A stretch of DNA of 64,000 bases, taken from contig PNOF01000005.1 of NCBI GenBank assembly GCA_013824645.1, forward strand, positions 1-64,000. The letters run 5' to 3'. Numbering within the stretch: position 1 is the first letter of the stretch; each line of letters begins with the position of its first letter. The position numbers were made by a program, and so were the translations under genes. The notes below the pieces were generated by a model. That model searched no databases, was not told the origin of the DNA, and was given only the letters and a program-made list of their open reading frames with translations. Source of the stretch: Syntrophus sp. (in: bacteria). Lineage in GTDB: Bacteria; Desulfobacterota; Syntrophorhabdia; Syntrophorhabdales; Syntrophorhabdaceae. Positions 8,281-16,954 of the stretch are shown here, piece after piece.

Positions 8281-9630
8281 TTAGCGGAAGCTGATTAGCC
8301 GGTCCCATAATAAGCCATAGTAGCCATATTTGTTCATGACTCGGGCCATCTCCAGACCCTGAGAAGGAGGAAAAATCCTGTCCCTGCGCCCCTTGAAACC
8401 AGTTTTGACCATATTGTCCATTGTTTCAACATCTATTTCCGGTGAAAAATAGTAGGTCGGTTTCAGAAGAGAATCGCTCTTCCTGAGGACACCTTCTTCT
8501 ATGGCCTGGGCCTGTATCATAGTGCCCGGAAAAATACGAATTCCGGAAAAAGCAAAGACAACACAGTTCTTCAGCATCTCCAGGTTGACGAACCCTTTCC
8601 TGACCGATGCCTCCGACTCGCCCGGGCCGCCGAATATGACGTAGTGGGCGCAGGGAATCTGCGCGTCAACACATGCCTGATTGAACTCATAGACATCATC
8701 AAAGGTAAATTGTTTATTAAGCCCTGAAAGAGTTTCATCGCTTGCGGCGTCGCTTCCTGCCTCTATGGCATAAAGTCCCGATTGTTTGAGCAGAGACATC
8801 CTGTCCTTACTGATCTCTTCGGGACGGAAAAAAGCGGCCCACTTTATTTTGATCCCCCTTCGTACCAGCGTTTCGGCCACGTTTAGATAACCACCTTCTT
8901 CATCGTTAAATATAGAGTCCGTAAAATAGAAGGTATTTATACCGTAAGTTTTCTGAAGTTTTTCCACCTCATCGGCAATATCATCGGGCGGTCTTTGTCT
9001 CACTATATCACCCTCAATAGCCGGATAGGTACAGTAGACACATTTATAAGGACATCCCCGCTTGGTCTGCATGCTGATCATGCCGCTTCGTCCTGTATAA
9101 AAATTGACAAGGCCAGGCTCCCAGAGAGGCTGGCAGGTCATGGCATCGCCGGAACAGAAGGCCGCTCCTTTTCTGGTAATCGCCGGTACTGACAGCCCTT
9201 CATTGAGGGCCTCGATGAGGTCGCAGACGGCCTGTTCTCCCTCACCGGCAATTCCGTAATCTCCTCCAAGATAGTTGAGGATCTCTTCAGGCATCACTGA
9301 AAAAGCGGAACCCCCTAAAATGACAGGTGCAGGGGTTGCCTCCCTGATGATTTTTATTAAGCCCAGATCAGTAGAAAGGTACCAGTCGTTGCCGTTCAGG
9401 CAATGATCGGCGGCATCAATATTCCGGATGGAAATACCCACATAGTGGGGTCCAAAATCGTAGATTGCCTTCCGTAAGCGGGCGTCCGACTGTTCTTCCG
9501 CGAGAAAGTCGAACTGACGGACCTCGTGGCCTGCCCTTGTGAGGGCCGACGCGATGATTGCCATACCTACAGGATACACAGGATAGGGATCAACAATTGT
9601 ATTGGAGGAAACAAGAAAAATCCGACTCAT
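8281..9630 (-). CDS. B12-binding radical SAM protein 2
   Basis: A 449-residue member of the same superfamily. The N-terminal domain contains YPVGMAIIASALTRAGHEV, ILGGSAFSVMPEEIL and IAGEGEQAV; the radical SAM cluster motif is CPYKCVYC at Cys193, 197 and 200. It is distinct from its two neighbours, with little similarity outside the motifs, so the three are not a recent tandem duplication. The stop is separated from radical SAM 1 by 43 bp, and its start overlaps the stop of radical SAM 3 by 4 bp (ATGA). It probably acts on the growing or finished acyl chain; reaction unknown. Confidence 0.85.
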   Translation of the reverse strand: MSRIFLVSSNTIVDPYPVYPVGMAIIASALTRAGHEVRQFDFLAEEQSDARLRKAIYDFGPHYVGISIRNIDAADHCLNGNDWYLSTDLGLIKIIREATPAPVILGGSAFSVMPEEILNYLGGDYGIAGEGEQAVCDLIEALNEGLSVPAITRKGAAFCSGDAMTCQPLWEPGLVNFYTGRSGMISMQTKRGCPYKCVYCTYPAIEGDIVRQRPPDDIADEVEKLQKTYGINTFYFTDSIFNDEEGGYLNVAETLVRRGIKIKWAAFFRPEEISKDRMSLLKQSGLYAIEAGSDAASDETLSGLNKQFTFDDVYEFNQACVDAQIPCAHYVIFGGPGESEASVRKGFVNLEMLKNCVVFAFSGIRIFPGTMIQAQAIEEGVLRKSDSLLKPTYYFSPEIDVETMDNMVKTGFKGRRDRIFPPSQGLEMARVMNKYGYYGLLWDRLISFR

Positions 9631-10892
9631 GGACGGAGGTCCTTTTTTCCGAAAGAACGTCCTTTTCTGACCTTGTACCGGCGGTATGTATTATCTTCTA
9701 TCTCCCGGCGGATGACCTTCCTGAAAAGCTCAGCCATCTTGAGTTGATAACCGCTCTCTCCATAAAAGGTATCCCAGGCGTAGTAATACAACTCCTGAAG
9801 TTTTTCAGGCGTCATATGTTTTGGTTGGAATACCACCTTGTCTGCCGTGTAGTTAAGCCAGTTGTTGCTGAGGATCCTTCCTTCTTTCTCATACTGTTCT
9901 CTAATGGGAGAGTGAGGAAATGGCGTTAAAATGGTAAATTCCGCCATATCTAATTCAATCTCAAGGAGGAAATCGATGAGCCTCTTGATATATTCTTCAT
10001 CCTGATTGTCGGTGCCAAGCAGGATCGTTCCCTCAACGCTTATTCCGTGATCTTTGAGTCGTTTTACCCTGTCACGGATGAGATCAGACGTATCGATGAT
10101 GGCCTGATAGACATACCAGCAACCCGCGTCAGCAGCGAGTTTTATGATTTCATCATCATCAAGAATAGGGTGTGAGACCCACTTTTTTTTGAGGGGCTTC
10201 AGCGCCGTAAAGAGCTCCACGAGCCACTGACGGTCCTGAGCGAGGGAATTATCGACAATGAAGAGACGGTTGTTGGGGATCGATTCTATTTCAGCAACAA
10301 CCTTTTCGATCGGTCTCGGACGGAATTGTTTGCCGCCGAGAAAGGCCACGGAACAGGGAAAACAATTGAATTTACAGCCCCGTGAGGCGTGAACAAGATC
10401 GAACATCTGGACGCCGCGGTAGTTGTACAGATCACGCTGGAGGATCTCCCGCCTCGCCGTTCCTACCGTGTTGATGTCGGGAAGGGCCTTCATGTAATCG
10501 TAGACCTTTTTAAGAGACCCTTTTTTTAAATCACTGAGCACTTCCGCGAAGCGTCCTTCCACTTCGCCGAGGAAGACTGAATCTGCGTGTTCCATGACCT
10601 CCGAGGCATGGAGCATCGTTGCGATACCGCCGAAGATAACGGGTATTCCTGCTTCGCGATACTTCGCGGCAATTTCGAATGCTCTAGGCAACTGTGAGGT
10701 AAGCATCGTTGAGATGGCAACCAGATCCGTTTCTGTTGTTGTGTCGAGGAACTGGACATTCTCATCTACGAAAGAGAGGTCCACCTCGGGAGGAACCTCA
10801 GCGGCAAACACCACCGGTCCGTGAGGAGGTAGATGAAATTCTGTTTGTCGATCCAGTTTAGGCCACTTGGGGTAAATCAATGTCATTTTCAT
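9627..10892 (-). CDS. B12-binding radical SAM protein 3
   Basis: A 421-residue protein with a shortened cobalamin-binding-type N terminus (residues 1-140, VIFGGIATMLHASEV and FLGEVEGRF) and a radical SAM core carrying CKFNCFPC at Cys173, 177 and 180. The later segment LTPFPHSPIREQYEKEGRI is the usual C-terminal signature of this group. It is translated from an ATG 28 bp after the palindrome at 10921-10946 and couples by a 4-bp overlap to radical SAM 2. Role: carbon-centred radical chemistry on a pathway intermediate, inferred from context only. Confidence 0.84.
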   Translation of the reverse strand: MKMTLIYPKWPKLDRQTEFHLPPHGPVVFAAEVPPEVDLSFVDENVQFLDTTTETDLVAISTMLTSQLPRAFEIAAKYREAGIPVIFGGIATMLHASEVMEHADSVFLGEVEGRFAEVLSDLKKGSLKKVYDYMKALPDINTVGTARREILQRDLYNYRGVQMFDLVHASRGCKFNCFPCSVAFLGGKQFRPRPIEKVVAEIESIPNNRLFIVDNSLAQDRQWLVELFTALKPLKKKWVSHPILDDDEIIKLAADAGCWYVYQAIIDTSDLIRDRVKRLKDHGISVEGTILLGTDNQDEEYIKRLIDFLLEIELDMAEFTILTPFPHSPIREQYEKEGRILSNNWLNYTADKVVFQPKHMTPEKLQELYYYAWDTFYGESGYQLKMAELFRKVIRREIEDNTYRRYKVRKGRSFGKKDLRP

Positions 10893-10920
10893 AGGTTTTT
10901 TTTCTTCCTTATTCTTTTGA

Positions 10921-10946
10921 ATTTAAGCCGTTGCAACGGCTTAAAT
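10921..10946. repeat. Perfect 26-bp palindrome between two operon genes
   Basis: ATTTAAGCCGTTG is followed directly by its exact reverse complement. It overlaps the stop codon of the ketosynthase-like gene (10941) and precedes radical SAM 3. In the transcript it would form a tight hairpin with no T tract, which suggests a processing or translational control element, or a protein binding site, rather than an intrinsic terminator. Confidence 0.6.
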
Positions 10947-11660
10947 GGATTGGACCGCAATACATCGCTGCATAAGGTTTTGCAAATTCTGCACCTGTGC
11001 CCCTTTAAAAAAAATAGTGCCTTCGATATCCATGTCGAGGTCTCCATACGACAGGGTTTCATCTCCAGGCGTTTTTTCGAGGACAAAAAACACTGCACCG
11101 GGGGTTACTTCTACAGGGTATTGGAAAGACTCGGGACGCCCTGCATCACAGAAACCTGCAAGCATTATGGAGCATTCCTCTAAAATAAGGTTATTGAGGG
11201 CCATGCGCAGACCGGCAATACCCGAAAGCTCTGGTTCATTAATGACAAAGGCCGCTCCCGTAAGACCGAAATGGATAGCCACCTCTCCGAGAAACACATT
11301 TGGGAGGGTATAAGCAAAGAGATTGGGGCTCGCAAAAGCGCCGCCTTCCGGTACCACGGTCTCGTAATAATCTATATCCGTGGCAAGACAGCCGTAAACC
11401 GTGGAGGCAATGACACCTATAGGACGCTTCTCAACCCACTGGTCGAGATGAGCGTCCTTAAGCGCAAAACCAGTCGCTGCAAAACCGAGCTTTGAATAGC
11501 CGTCAAGTCTCCCGAAACGGGGCAGTCTTTCTCCGAAGATCATCCTGCTGGTAAGCTTCGGCAGTTTTCCGGCTTCTGCTGTAAGGGTTTTGTAATCCCG
11601 TCCGCAGCCCATGCTCATCGGGGTCACCCAGCCTATACCGGTGATGGAGGCAATCGTCAC
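10941..11660 (-). CDS. Ketosynthase-like half protein (Ketoacyl-synt_2 type)
   Basis: At 239 residues it covers only the N-terminal thiolase-like half of a ketosynthase (start ASITGIGWVTPMSMG, middle PNVFLGEVAIHFGLTGAAFVI). The position of the active Cys is replaced by EPELSG, so it cannot condense. This matches the small beta-ketoacyl synthase-like proteins that accompany a true KS in aryl-polyene clusters, and it overlaps by 4 bp the active KS gene upstream (11657-11660). It is most likely a second chain-length or partner subunit. The ORF ends inside a perfect palindrome; length is normal for the half-protein family, so I do not call it truncated. Confidence 0.78.
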   Translation of the reverse strand: MTIASITGIGWVTPMSMGCGRDYKTLTAEAGKLPKLTSRMIFGERLPRFGRLDGYSKLGFAATGFALKDAHLDQWVEKRPIGVIASTVYGCLATDIDYYETVVPEGGAFASPNLFAYTLPNVFLGEVAIHFGLTGAAFVINEPELSGIAGLRMALNNLILEECSIMLAGFCDAGRPESFQYPVEVTPGAVFFVLEKTPGDETLSYGDLDMDIEGTIFFKGAQVQNLQNLMQRCIAVQSI

Positions 11661-12811
11661 AGGTTTGTGCCCCTTTCGAGGAGAATAGCAGCGTTAATGC
11701 CTCCAAAACCCGAGTTGGTAGTCAAAAGATAATCGCCTTTCAGGTAAACCGGCTTCGAACTGATCATTCCTTCTGCCCCTTCTTCGGGGTTTTGAAAGCC
11801 AGCCGTTGGGGGAACAGTCTGTGCCGCAAGGGTCTCTGTGGCCAGGGCCACTTCGATGCCGCCACTGGCGCCGACAGTGTGTCCTGTTGCTCCTTTGACT
11901 GAGTAGACCGGCAGCTTTCTTCCACAGAAAACCTTGTTAAAAGCTGTCAGTTCCATAAGATCATTGTACATGGTACCCGTGCCATGGGCGCTTATGGCTG
12001 AAATATGCTCATGTTGCAGCCCTCCACGGACGAGGGCCATTTCTATGGCGGAGGCAAGACCAGAGCCATCCTGGGCCGGTGAGGTGATGTGGAAGGCATC
12101 GTTGGCAATACCCCAGCCCTTGATTGTAGCCATACATTTCCGACCTTCTTGTATTGCCCGCTCATCGCTCATTAAAAACAGCGCAGCAGCGCCATCACCG
12201 AGGGTCAGGCCGCTACGTTCCTTGTCAAAGGGCCTGCAGGGGACAGGGGAAACTATTTTCAGTGATGAGAAGCCGGAGAAAGTAAATTCGGTTACAATAT
12301 CGGCACAGCATACCAGCACGGCATCGGCCTGACCGGAGGCAATCATAGCGGACCCCTGGGCAATGGCGATGGTCGACGAGGCGCAGGAGGCGCTTACATT
12401 AATCCCCGCCTTTTTCAAACCTAACTTGCCTGACACCATCTCAGGCATTGATGAGGGCAGTACATCTCCGGCACGGGCGGCCTTTTTGCGCCGGATATTT
12501 TCCAGGTTGTCTATCCCCAGCTTTGTTGTTGCCGTAATAAGCGCTGTATCCTGCGGAATGTCTTTCAATCCTGCAAGGAGACGCCCGATGAGGTCATAAA
12601 TGATCGATCTATCTTGTATGGGGCGCAAATCATCAACGGTGGCTGCGATACGGCTGTCGTAGGTCCCAACGGGAAATCTCTTTATCGGTCCGATACCGGA
12701 GTCTCCCTTGATGAGCCTTTTCCAGGTATCCTGAAGAGTATTCCCCAGGGCAGTAACAACAGCGGTGTCTACGATACAGACTTTTTTTATTTCAGCTCTC
12801 CTGATTTCCAT
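11657..12811 (-). CDS. Beta-ketoacyl-ACP synthase
   Basis: This 384-residue FabF-family enzyme retains all catalytic parts: SASCASSTIA with the nucleophilic Cys, SAHGTGTMYNDLM, and VKGATGHTVGASGG. It should perform chain elongation on ACP. The gene overlaps the thioesterase upstream by 25 bp and the half-KS downstream by 4 bp, so KS and partner are co-translated. The pairing mirrors the 2899/1826 pair and suggests two separate KS/partner complexes in one pathway. Confidence 0.9.
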   Translation of the reverse strand: MEIRRAEIKKVCIVDTAVVTALGNTLQDTWKRLIKGDSGIGPIKRFPVGTYDSRIAATVDDLRPIQDRSIIYDLIGRLLAGLKDIPQDTALITATTKLGIDNLENIRRKKAARAGDVLPSSMPEMVSGKLGLKKAGINVSASCASSTIAIAQGSAMIASGQADAVLVCCADIVTEFTFSGFSSLKIVSPVPCRPFDKERSGLTLGDGAAALFLMSDERAIQEGRKCMATIKGWGIANDAFHITSPAQDGSGLASAIEMALVRGGLQHEHISAISAHGTGTMYNDLMELTAFNKVFCGRKLPVYSVKGATGHTVGASGGIEVALATETLAAQTVPPTAGFQNPEEGAEGMISSKPVYLKGDYLLTTNSGFGGINAAILLERGTNL

Positions 12812-13257
12812 TTTTCACGAAATGCTTTAACAAAAGGCGGCGGGACAAGCATGAGGTTGTTTTTGTGGTCAAGCATTACCTGCACGGTATAGCCCGTCGT
12901 TGCGATCAAATTGTCGCTGTCACGGATGATGAACTCATTGTTGATACGAAGGGCATCGGACCAATGGAAAATGGCCTCTATGGTGAATCGCTCCATCAAT
13001 CTTAATGGACGGTGGTAATCGACGTGCATCTTTTTGATGGGCGCAGTGACATTATTTTCGTAATAATCGAGGTACCCGATGCCGTATTTTTCCCCGAGGG
13101 CAACCCTGGCGTCTTCAAAATAACTCGCGTAATGGCCATGCCAGACAATCCCTAAGAGGTCTGTCTCCTCAAACCTGACACGGCGGGCAACCTCTACCCT
13201 TAAGGGTGACGGGTCTTCCTTATTACTGATAAAATATGGTTTTTCCATTGTCCTCAA
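12787..13257 (-). CDS. Hot-dog thioesterase (4-hydroxybenzoyl-CoA thioesterase-like)
   Basis: A 156-residue single hot-dog protein with the 4HBT signature FEETDLLGIVWHGHYASYFEDAR, in which the Asp is the usual catalytic residue. It should hydrolyse an acyl-ACP or acyl-CoA thioester, releasing or proof-reading chains in the cytoplasm. Aryl-polyene loci carry a thioesterase of this type next to the KS and dehydratase genes, as here. It overlaps the KS gene downstream by 25 bp and is 22 bp from the dehydratase gene. Confidence 0.82.
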   Translation of the reverse strand: MRTMEKPYFISNKEDPSPLRVEVARRVRFEETDLLGIVWHGHYASYFEDARVALGEKYGIGYLDYYENNVTAPIKKMHVDYHRPLRLMERFTIEAIFHWSDALRINNEFIIRDSDNLIATTGYTVQVMLDHKNNLMLVPPPFVKAFREKWKSGELK

Positions 13258-13279
13258 TCCTTTTCTATATTATTGGGGC

Positions 13280-13651
13280 TCATATCGCCTCCATGACAGT
13301 AAATGAAGCAGCGAGCCCTTCGGCAACGCTCAGCTTCACCTCTATGGCCGGTTTCCCTTTAACCTCATACTCCCTGCATTGAACAACGATTTCCCAATCC
13401 GGCTTAATCTCAATATGAAACTTTGCCTTTTCCAGAGAAAAAAGCTGGAATGGGCGGCCTTTCCACTCTTCGATGACCGTTATTGCCGTTAAGACCTGAA
13501 CAAAAGCCGGGAGAATGGGATACCCTGGAAAGTGTCCTGAAAAACCGATAAAATGGTCCGGAAAACAATGTCGTCTGGAAGCTTTATCGGGCCCAATCAT
13601 CTCTATCTGTCCCATTGCAGCTTCGATAATTTCTTTTTTCAGTCTGTTCAT
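13280..13651 (-). CDS. Hot-dog 3-hydroxyacyl-ACP dehydratase (ApeI/FabZ-like)
   Basis: This 123-residue protein has the FabZ-type active-site block FSGHFPGYPILPAFVQ, containing the catalytic His. The Glu that FabZ carries a few residues later in the central helix is not present (VQVLTA), as seen in divergent dehydratases of specialised pathways, so catalysis may use another residue. It should remove water from 3-hydroxyacyl-ACP to give trans-2-enoyl-ACP; with no enoyl reductase in the locus, successive rounds would leave conjugated double bonds. A second, different dehydratase lies at 17805. Confidence 0.8.
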   Translation of the reverse strand: MNRLKKEIIEAAMGQIEMIGPDKASRRHCFPDHFIGFSGHFPGYPILPAFVQVLTAITVIEEWKGRPFQLFSLEKAKFHIEIKPDWEIVVQCREYEVKGKPAIEVKLSVAEGLAASFTVMEAI

Positions 13652-13702
13652 ATCAATTTAACACAAACGCCGGACCTGTCCTCTACAGAGGGTTGTCCTG
13701 CG

Positions 13703-14509
13703 TCATACTGTTTCGACGGTATGCTTTTCAGGGATTGGGTATCCGATCAGATAAGTGATTCCGAATGAAGTACAGCCTAACGGTTGAATACCGCTCTCCC
13801 AATGGTATCCGTCCACCGCAATTTCCTCTGTCAATTCCCGCAACTCCTGAGGAGAATAGGTGCGCAAACAGGAGCTGATGGCATCGAAAGTGAAAGCAAA
13901 AGGGATCGCGGGGACCAGGTACGTCCAGAACAATCTCCACCAACGAAAAGGAGTAATGAAGGGGGTGGAAAAGATGACAAGAAGAGGGGAAAAACACATA
14001 AGCGCGATCATCAATGGGGTTCTCCTGCTGATCTCAAAAATGGCAATCCCCTGACTACTTCGCACCGCATCACGGAGTATAGATTTGGCCATAGGAGGCG
14101 AAAAGTGATGAAATGCCGAGAACAACGTCCGGAAGCCCGTCAGGTGTGTTGGGACATTCGTGGCGCTGACAGGTTCGGAACAAAAAAGTATCCTTCCGAA
14201 AAAAATGTTTCTCGATACCTCAAGGGCGGAGCCGTTAGGATAGAGGTCCGTTAAATAGACCATGGGCGCGCATTCTTTGAGGTCATCAAGCTCACGATAG
14301 AAGTTTACCCAGGGTCCGCCGCCGCCGGAGCAGAGATCAATAATCCTTTCAGATCGAAGCTCCTCTAAAACCTGTTTCAGGCGTGGGAAAATAGGCTGAT
14401 AAATATTCCAGAAGTGTTCGAACCATCGCAAATAGTCCGTGATGCCGTCACGTACATGATCCGGGCACCACTTTTGGTCCATTATCTCAATCAGATGCAA
14501 TCTGCGCAT
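13703..14509 (-). CDS. SAM-dependent methyltransferase-like protein with hydrophobic C-terminal part
   Basis: A 268-residue protein with class I methyltransferase motif I in IIDLCSGGGGPWVNF (near residue 57) and an acidic position in YLTDLYPN. Around residues 165-210 there are two hydrophobic stretches (MIALMCFSPLLVIF and WRLFWTYLVPAIPFAF), suggesting membrane association. It may methylate the chain end, head group or hydroxyl. Its start shares one base with the stop of the MMPL exporter gene (TAATG), so the two are coupled. Methyltransferases are regular members of aryl-polyene loci; substrate unknown here. Confidence 0.72.
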   Translation of the reverse strand: MRRLHLIEIMDQKWCPDHVRDGITDYLRWFEHFWNIYQPIFPRLKQVLEELRSERIIDLCSGGGGPWVNFYRELDDLKECAPMVYLTDLYPNGSALEVSRNIFFGRILFCSEPVSATNVPTHLTGFRTLFSAFHHFSPPMAKSILRDAVRSSQGIAIFEISRRTPLMIALMCFSPLLVIFSTPFITPFRWWRLFWTYLVPAIPFAFTFDAISSCLRTYSPQELRELTEEIAVDGYHWESGIQPLGCTSFGITYLIGYPIPEKHTVETV

Positions 14510-16941
14510 TATTCCTCATCCCTCTTCCCATAGAGCGCCGGGATAACAAAAAGCGCCGAAGGGATAACCCCGCACAAACCGAGCATGACCGTTGTGCCTA
14601 TAGAACTCAGGGCCGGATGACGGGCAAGTATTAGCGCACCGAGGCCCACAAAGCTCGTGAGACCACCCAGGAGAATACCGAGATTTGCCGTGTGTTCGTA
14701 TCCCTCGGAGAGGTTGCAGACCATGAATATGCCCAGATCGACACCAAGACCGATAACAAGGATGGTGGCAACGATATTGAAAAGGTTGAACTCTACACCC
14801 AGGAGGCCCATGGCACCGAGCATAAAAATCAGCCCTGTTGCTACGGGCATAAGGGCAAGGATGGTCTTTTTGAGGTTTCTGAAAAGGATACTCACCGATA
14901 TGATAATTACCACGAGGGCGAAAATGATATAGCGGAAGAAATTATCGACGAGGGCTTTACTGATAATGCTTCTGAAACGACCCTGGGAAACAAGACGAAC
15001 TCCTTCGGGTCTGTTCTTATCTTTGTCGAAGAGACCCACAATCTCTTCTGTGTCAGGAGCGAGTGTCAGCGTAAGCACTTTATCTTTTTCCCTGAGGACC
15101 AAAGAGTTATACAGTTCGTCGAGGCCGATAGCAGTAAGATCGTTCGCTGCAAGAGGTCTAGGTTCTTTCTTAAGCATATCGAAGAAGGGCATAAAGGCGG
15201 TCGAGGAAAATCCCAGTTTACCCCCCTCATCGGCAAGGAGCCTATTTGCCAGTCTCTCATTTCCCTGCGCCCAGAACCCCTTCCATCGCTGTCTGTTTGA
15301 AGCCTCCGTCTTTTCCGAGGGAAAGATGGGCGCCAAACTGATAATCTTGTCGGCCGGCATCTTCTCCGAGAGATAGGCGAAGAGCCTGTCGTTGGTTTGA
15401 AGAGACGATTGGAGGTCTTTGCCTTCGGCGAAGAGGATGGCATTATCCTGGAAGTTTCCCCATGTCTTCGCAAAATACTGCTCGGTCTTCTTCATCTCTT
15501 CCGGGACCATATTGAGTATCCTCAGATCACCATTAAAGTGAAGACTCCCTGCCTGCCAGAGACAGAGGACGGAAATTCCGATCCAGCAAAAGACTACCCA
15601 TTTCCGGGGCAGGATAAACATTCCCCGTGGTTTGTTTCCGAAATAACGTTTTTCACCGGGCAGGCCCTGAAGCAGCTGGGGAAGAACAATAAGCGAGAAA
15701 ATCAGCGATACGGCGACACCAATCATACAAAAAATCGCCAGTTGGCGTTGGCCGGGCAGATTTGAAAGAAGCATTACGCTGAAGGTGATGATGGTAGTCA
15801 TGCCGCCAAAAAGTACTGGTCGGGCAACAGCGCCCACAATATTGCCCGCGCTACGCTCTTTGTTTGAGAGGGCGAAATAAACGAGGATAGGATAATCATC
15901 AGAAATACCCAGCAGGACTGATCCGAAAGCAATGGTCACAGCAGAAACGGAATCATAGATAAGGAGCGTGCCTGCCGTGGCAAGACAGAGTACCGATGAG
16001 GGAACGAGAAAAACGAGTATCCCTTTCCAGCTTCTCAGAAAGTACATGATTAACAGAAAGATGGCAACCGACGAAGACCCCAGGATGAGGACGAGGTCGC
16101 CCTTGATAGCTTCGGCGTTTGCCATCGTATAGGCGTAGGCGCTCAGAGTGGAAGCCTCGACATCAGCGGGAACAAACTTTTTAATGAGCTCCCGCAGTTG
16201 TCCCAGCATCTCCTTTGAACCCTTGGAGTCGGTAATCTTCACCGGTGTCCGGGCGATAACAAGGGTGTTCTTTCCGTCATCACTGATAAAGTGGTTATCA
16301 TGGAGCTGCATGCCGGGGATTATGTTGACATGCGACAGCTTTCCGAGAACAAAGCCTTTCAGGTCAAGGGGGTCAATCTGCACAAGAGGCTTAAGCATCA
16401 TGCCTTCTTGTGAGGTGAGTTGCGCGTGCGCTTTTTTGAGGCGATCCCGGACAATCTCAGGGGTAAGTATTTCTTCCATTGCCGATTGGTCTTTAATAGT
16501 AAATGTGTTTGGAAGGGCATTCATGAGCCATTGTGGAATGGCCTCGAGAGAAGAGCTTGCCGGTCCGGAAACAGCGCCGGTAAAATATGGCTGAGACATG
16601 GCCTGCGTCAATCTTTCTGCTGTATCGACGAGTGATTGTTTGCTTGTTGACTGCCCCGCTTTGAGGCTGATGAGGATCTTGTCGGCAAAGGGCGCTTTCT
16701 GGAGCAGAGCAAAGTCCCTGGCTGCTTCATTCTCACCGTCAGGCAAAAGTGGCGCGATGTCCTCGTTCATAGTGATGTTTCTGAGAATAAGCGCGGCAAT
16801 AACTATGACGGCAAAGGTCAAGACATAGAGCAATATTCTGCGGCGGGCAAAAAAATCATAGAGGACCTGAAAAAAGGAAAAAACCGATTTCACCTGCGCA
16901 TCACCGCTATTCCTCTCTTTATTTGTATCGTACTCTGTCAT
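14509..16941 (-). CDS. MMPL/RND-family lipid exporter
   Basis: This 810-residue protein has a first membrane segment near 30-52, a long periplasmic loop, a block of five to six helices (about 275-430, including SVLLGISDDYPILVYFALSN), a second loop and a final helical block (about 665-800, VIGLGVDLGIFMVCNL). This two-fold RND layout is that of MMPL and HpnN-type transporters, which move lipids to the outer envelope using the proton gradient. It lies next to the LolA-like gene (13-bp gap), as in aryl-polyene loci, and probably exports the lipid-linked product. Confidence 0.88.
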   Translation of the reverse strand: MTEYDTNKERNSGDAQVKSVFSFFQVLYDFFARRRILLYVLTFAVIVIAALILRNITMNEDIAPLLPDGENEAARDFALLQKAPFADKILISLKAGQSTSKQSLVDTAERLTQAMSQPYFTGAVSGPASSSLEAIPQWLMNALPNTFTIKDQSAMEEILTPEIVRDRLKKAHAQLTSQEGMMLKPLVQIDPLDLKGFVLGKLSHVNIIPGMQLHDNHFISDDGKNTLVIARTPVKITDSKGSKEMLGQLRELIKKFVPADVEASTLSAYAYTMANAEAIKGDLVLILGSSSVAIFLLIMYFLRSWKGILVFLVPSSVLCLATAGTLLIYDSVSAVTIAFGSVLLGISDDYPILVYFALSNKERSAGNIVGAVARPVLFGGMTTIITFSVMLLSNLPGQRQLAIFCMIGVAVSLIFSLIVLPQLLQGLPGEKRYFGNKPRGMFILPRKWVVFCWIGISVLCLWQAGSLHFNGDLRILNMVPEEMKKTEQYFAKTWGNFQDNAILFAEGKDLQSSLQTNDRLFAYLSEKMPADKIISLAPIFPSEKTEASNRQRWKGFWAQGNERLANRLLADEGGKLGFSSTAFMPFFDMLKKEPRPLAANDLTAIGLDELYNSLVLREKDKVLTLTLAPDTEEIVGLFDKDKNRPEGVRLVSQGRFRSIISKALVDNFFRYIIFALVVIIISVSILFRNLKKTILALMPVATGLIFMLGAMGLLGVEFNLFNIVATILVIGLGVDLGIFMVCNLSEGYEHTANLGILLGGLTSFVGLGALILARHPALSSIGTTVMLGLCGVIPSALFVIPALYGKRDEE

Positions 16942-16954
16942 AATTTGTTTTTAA

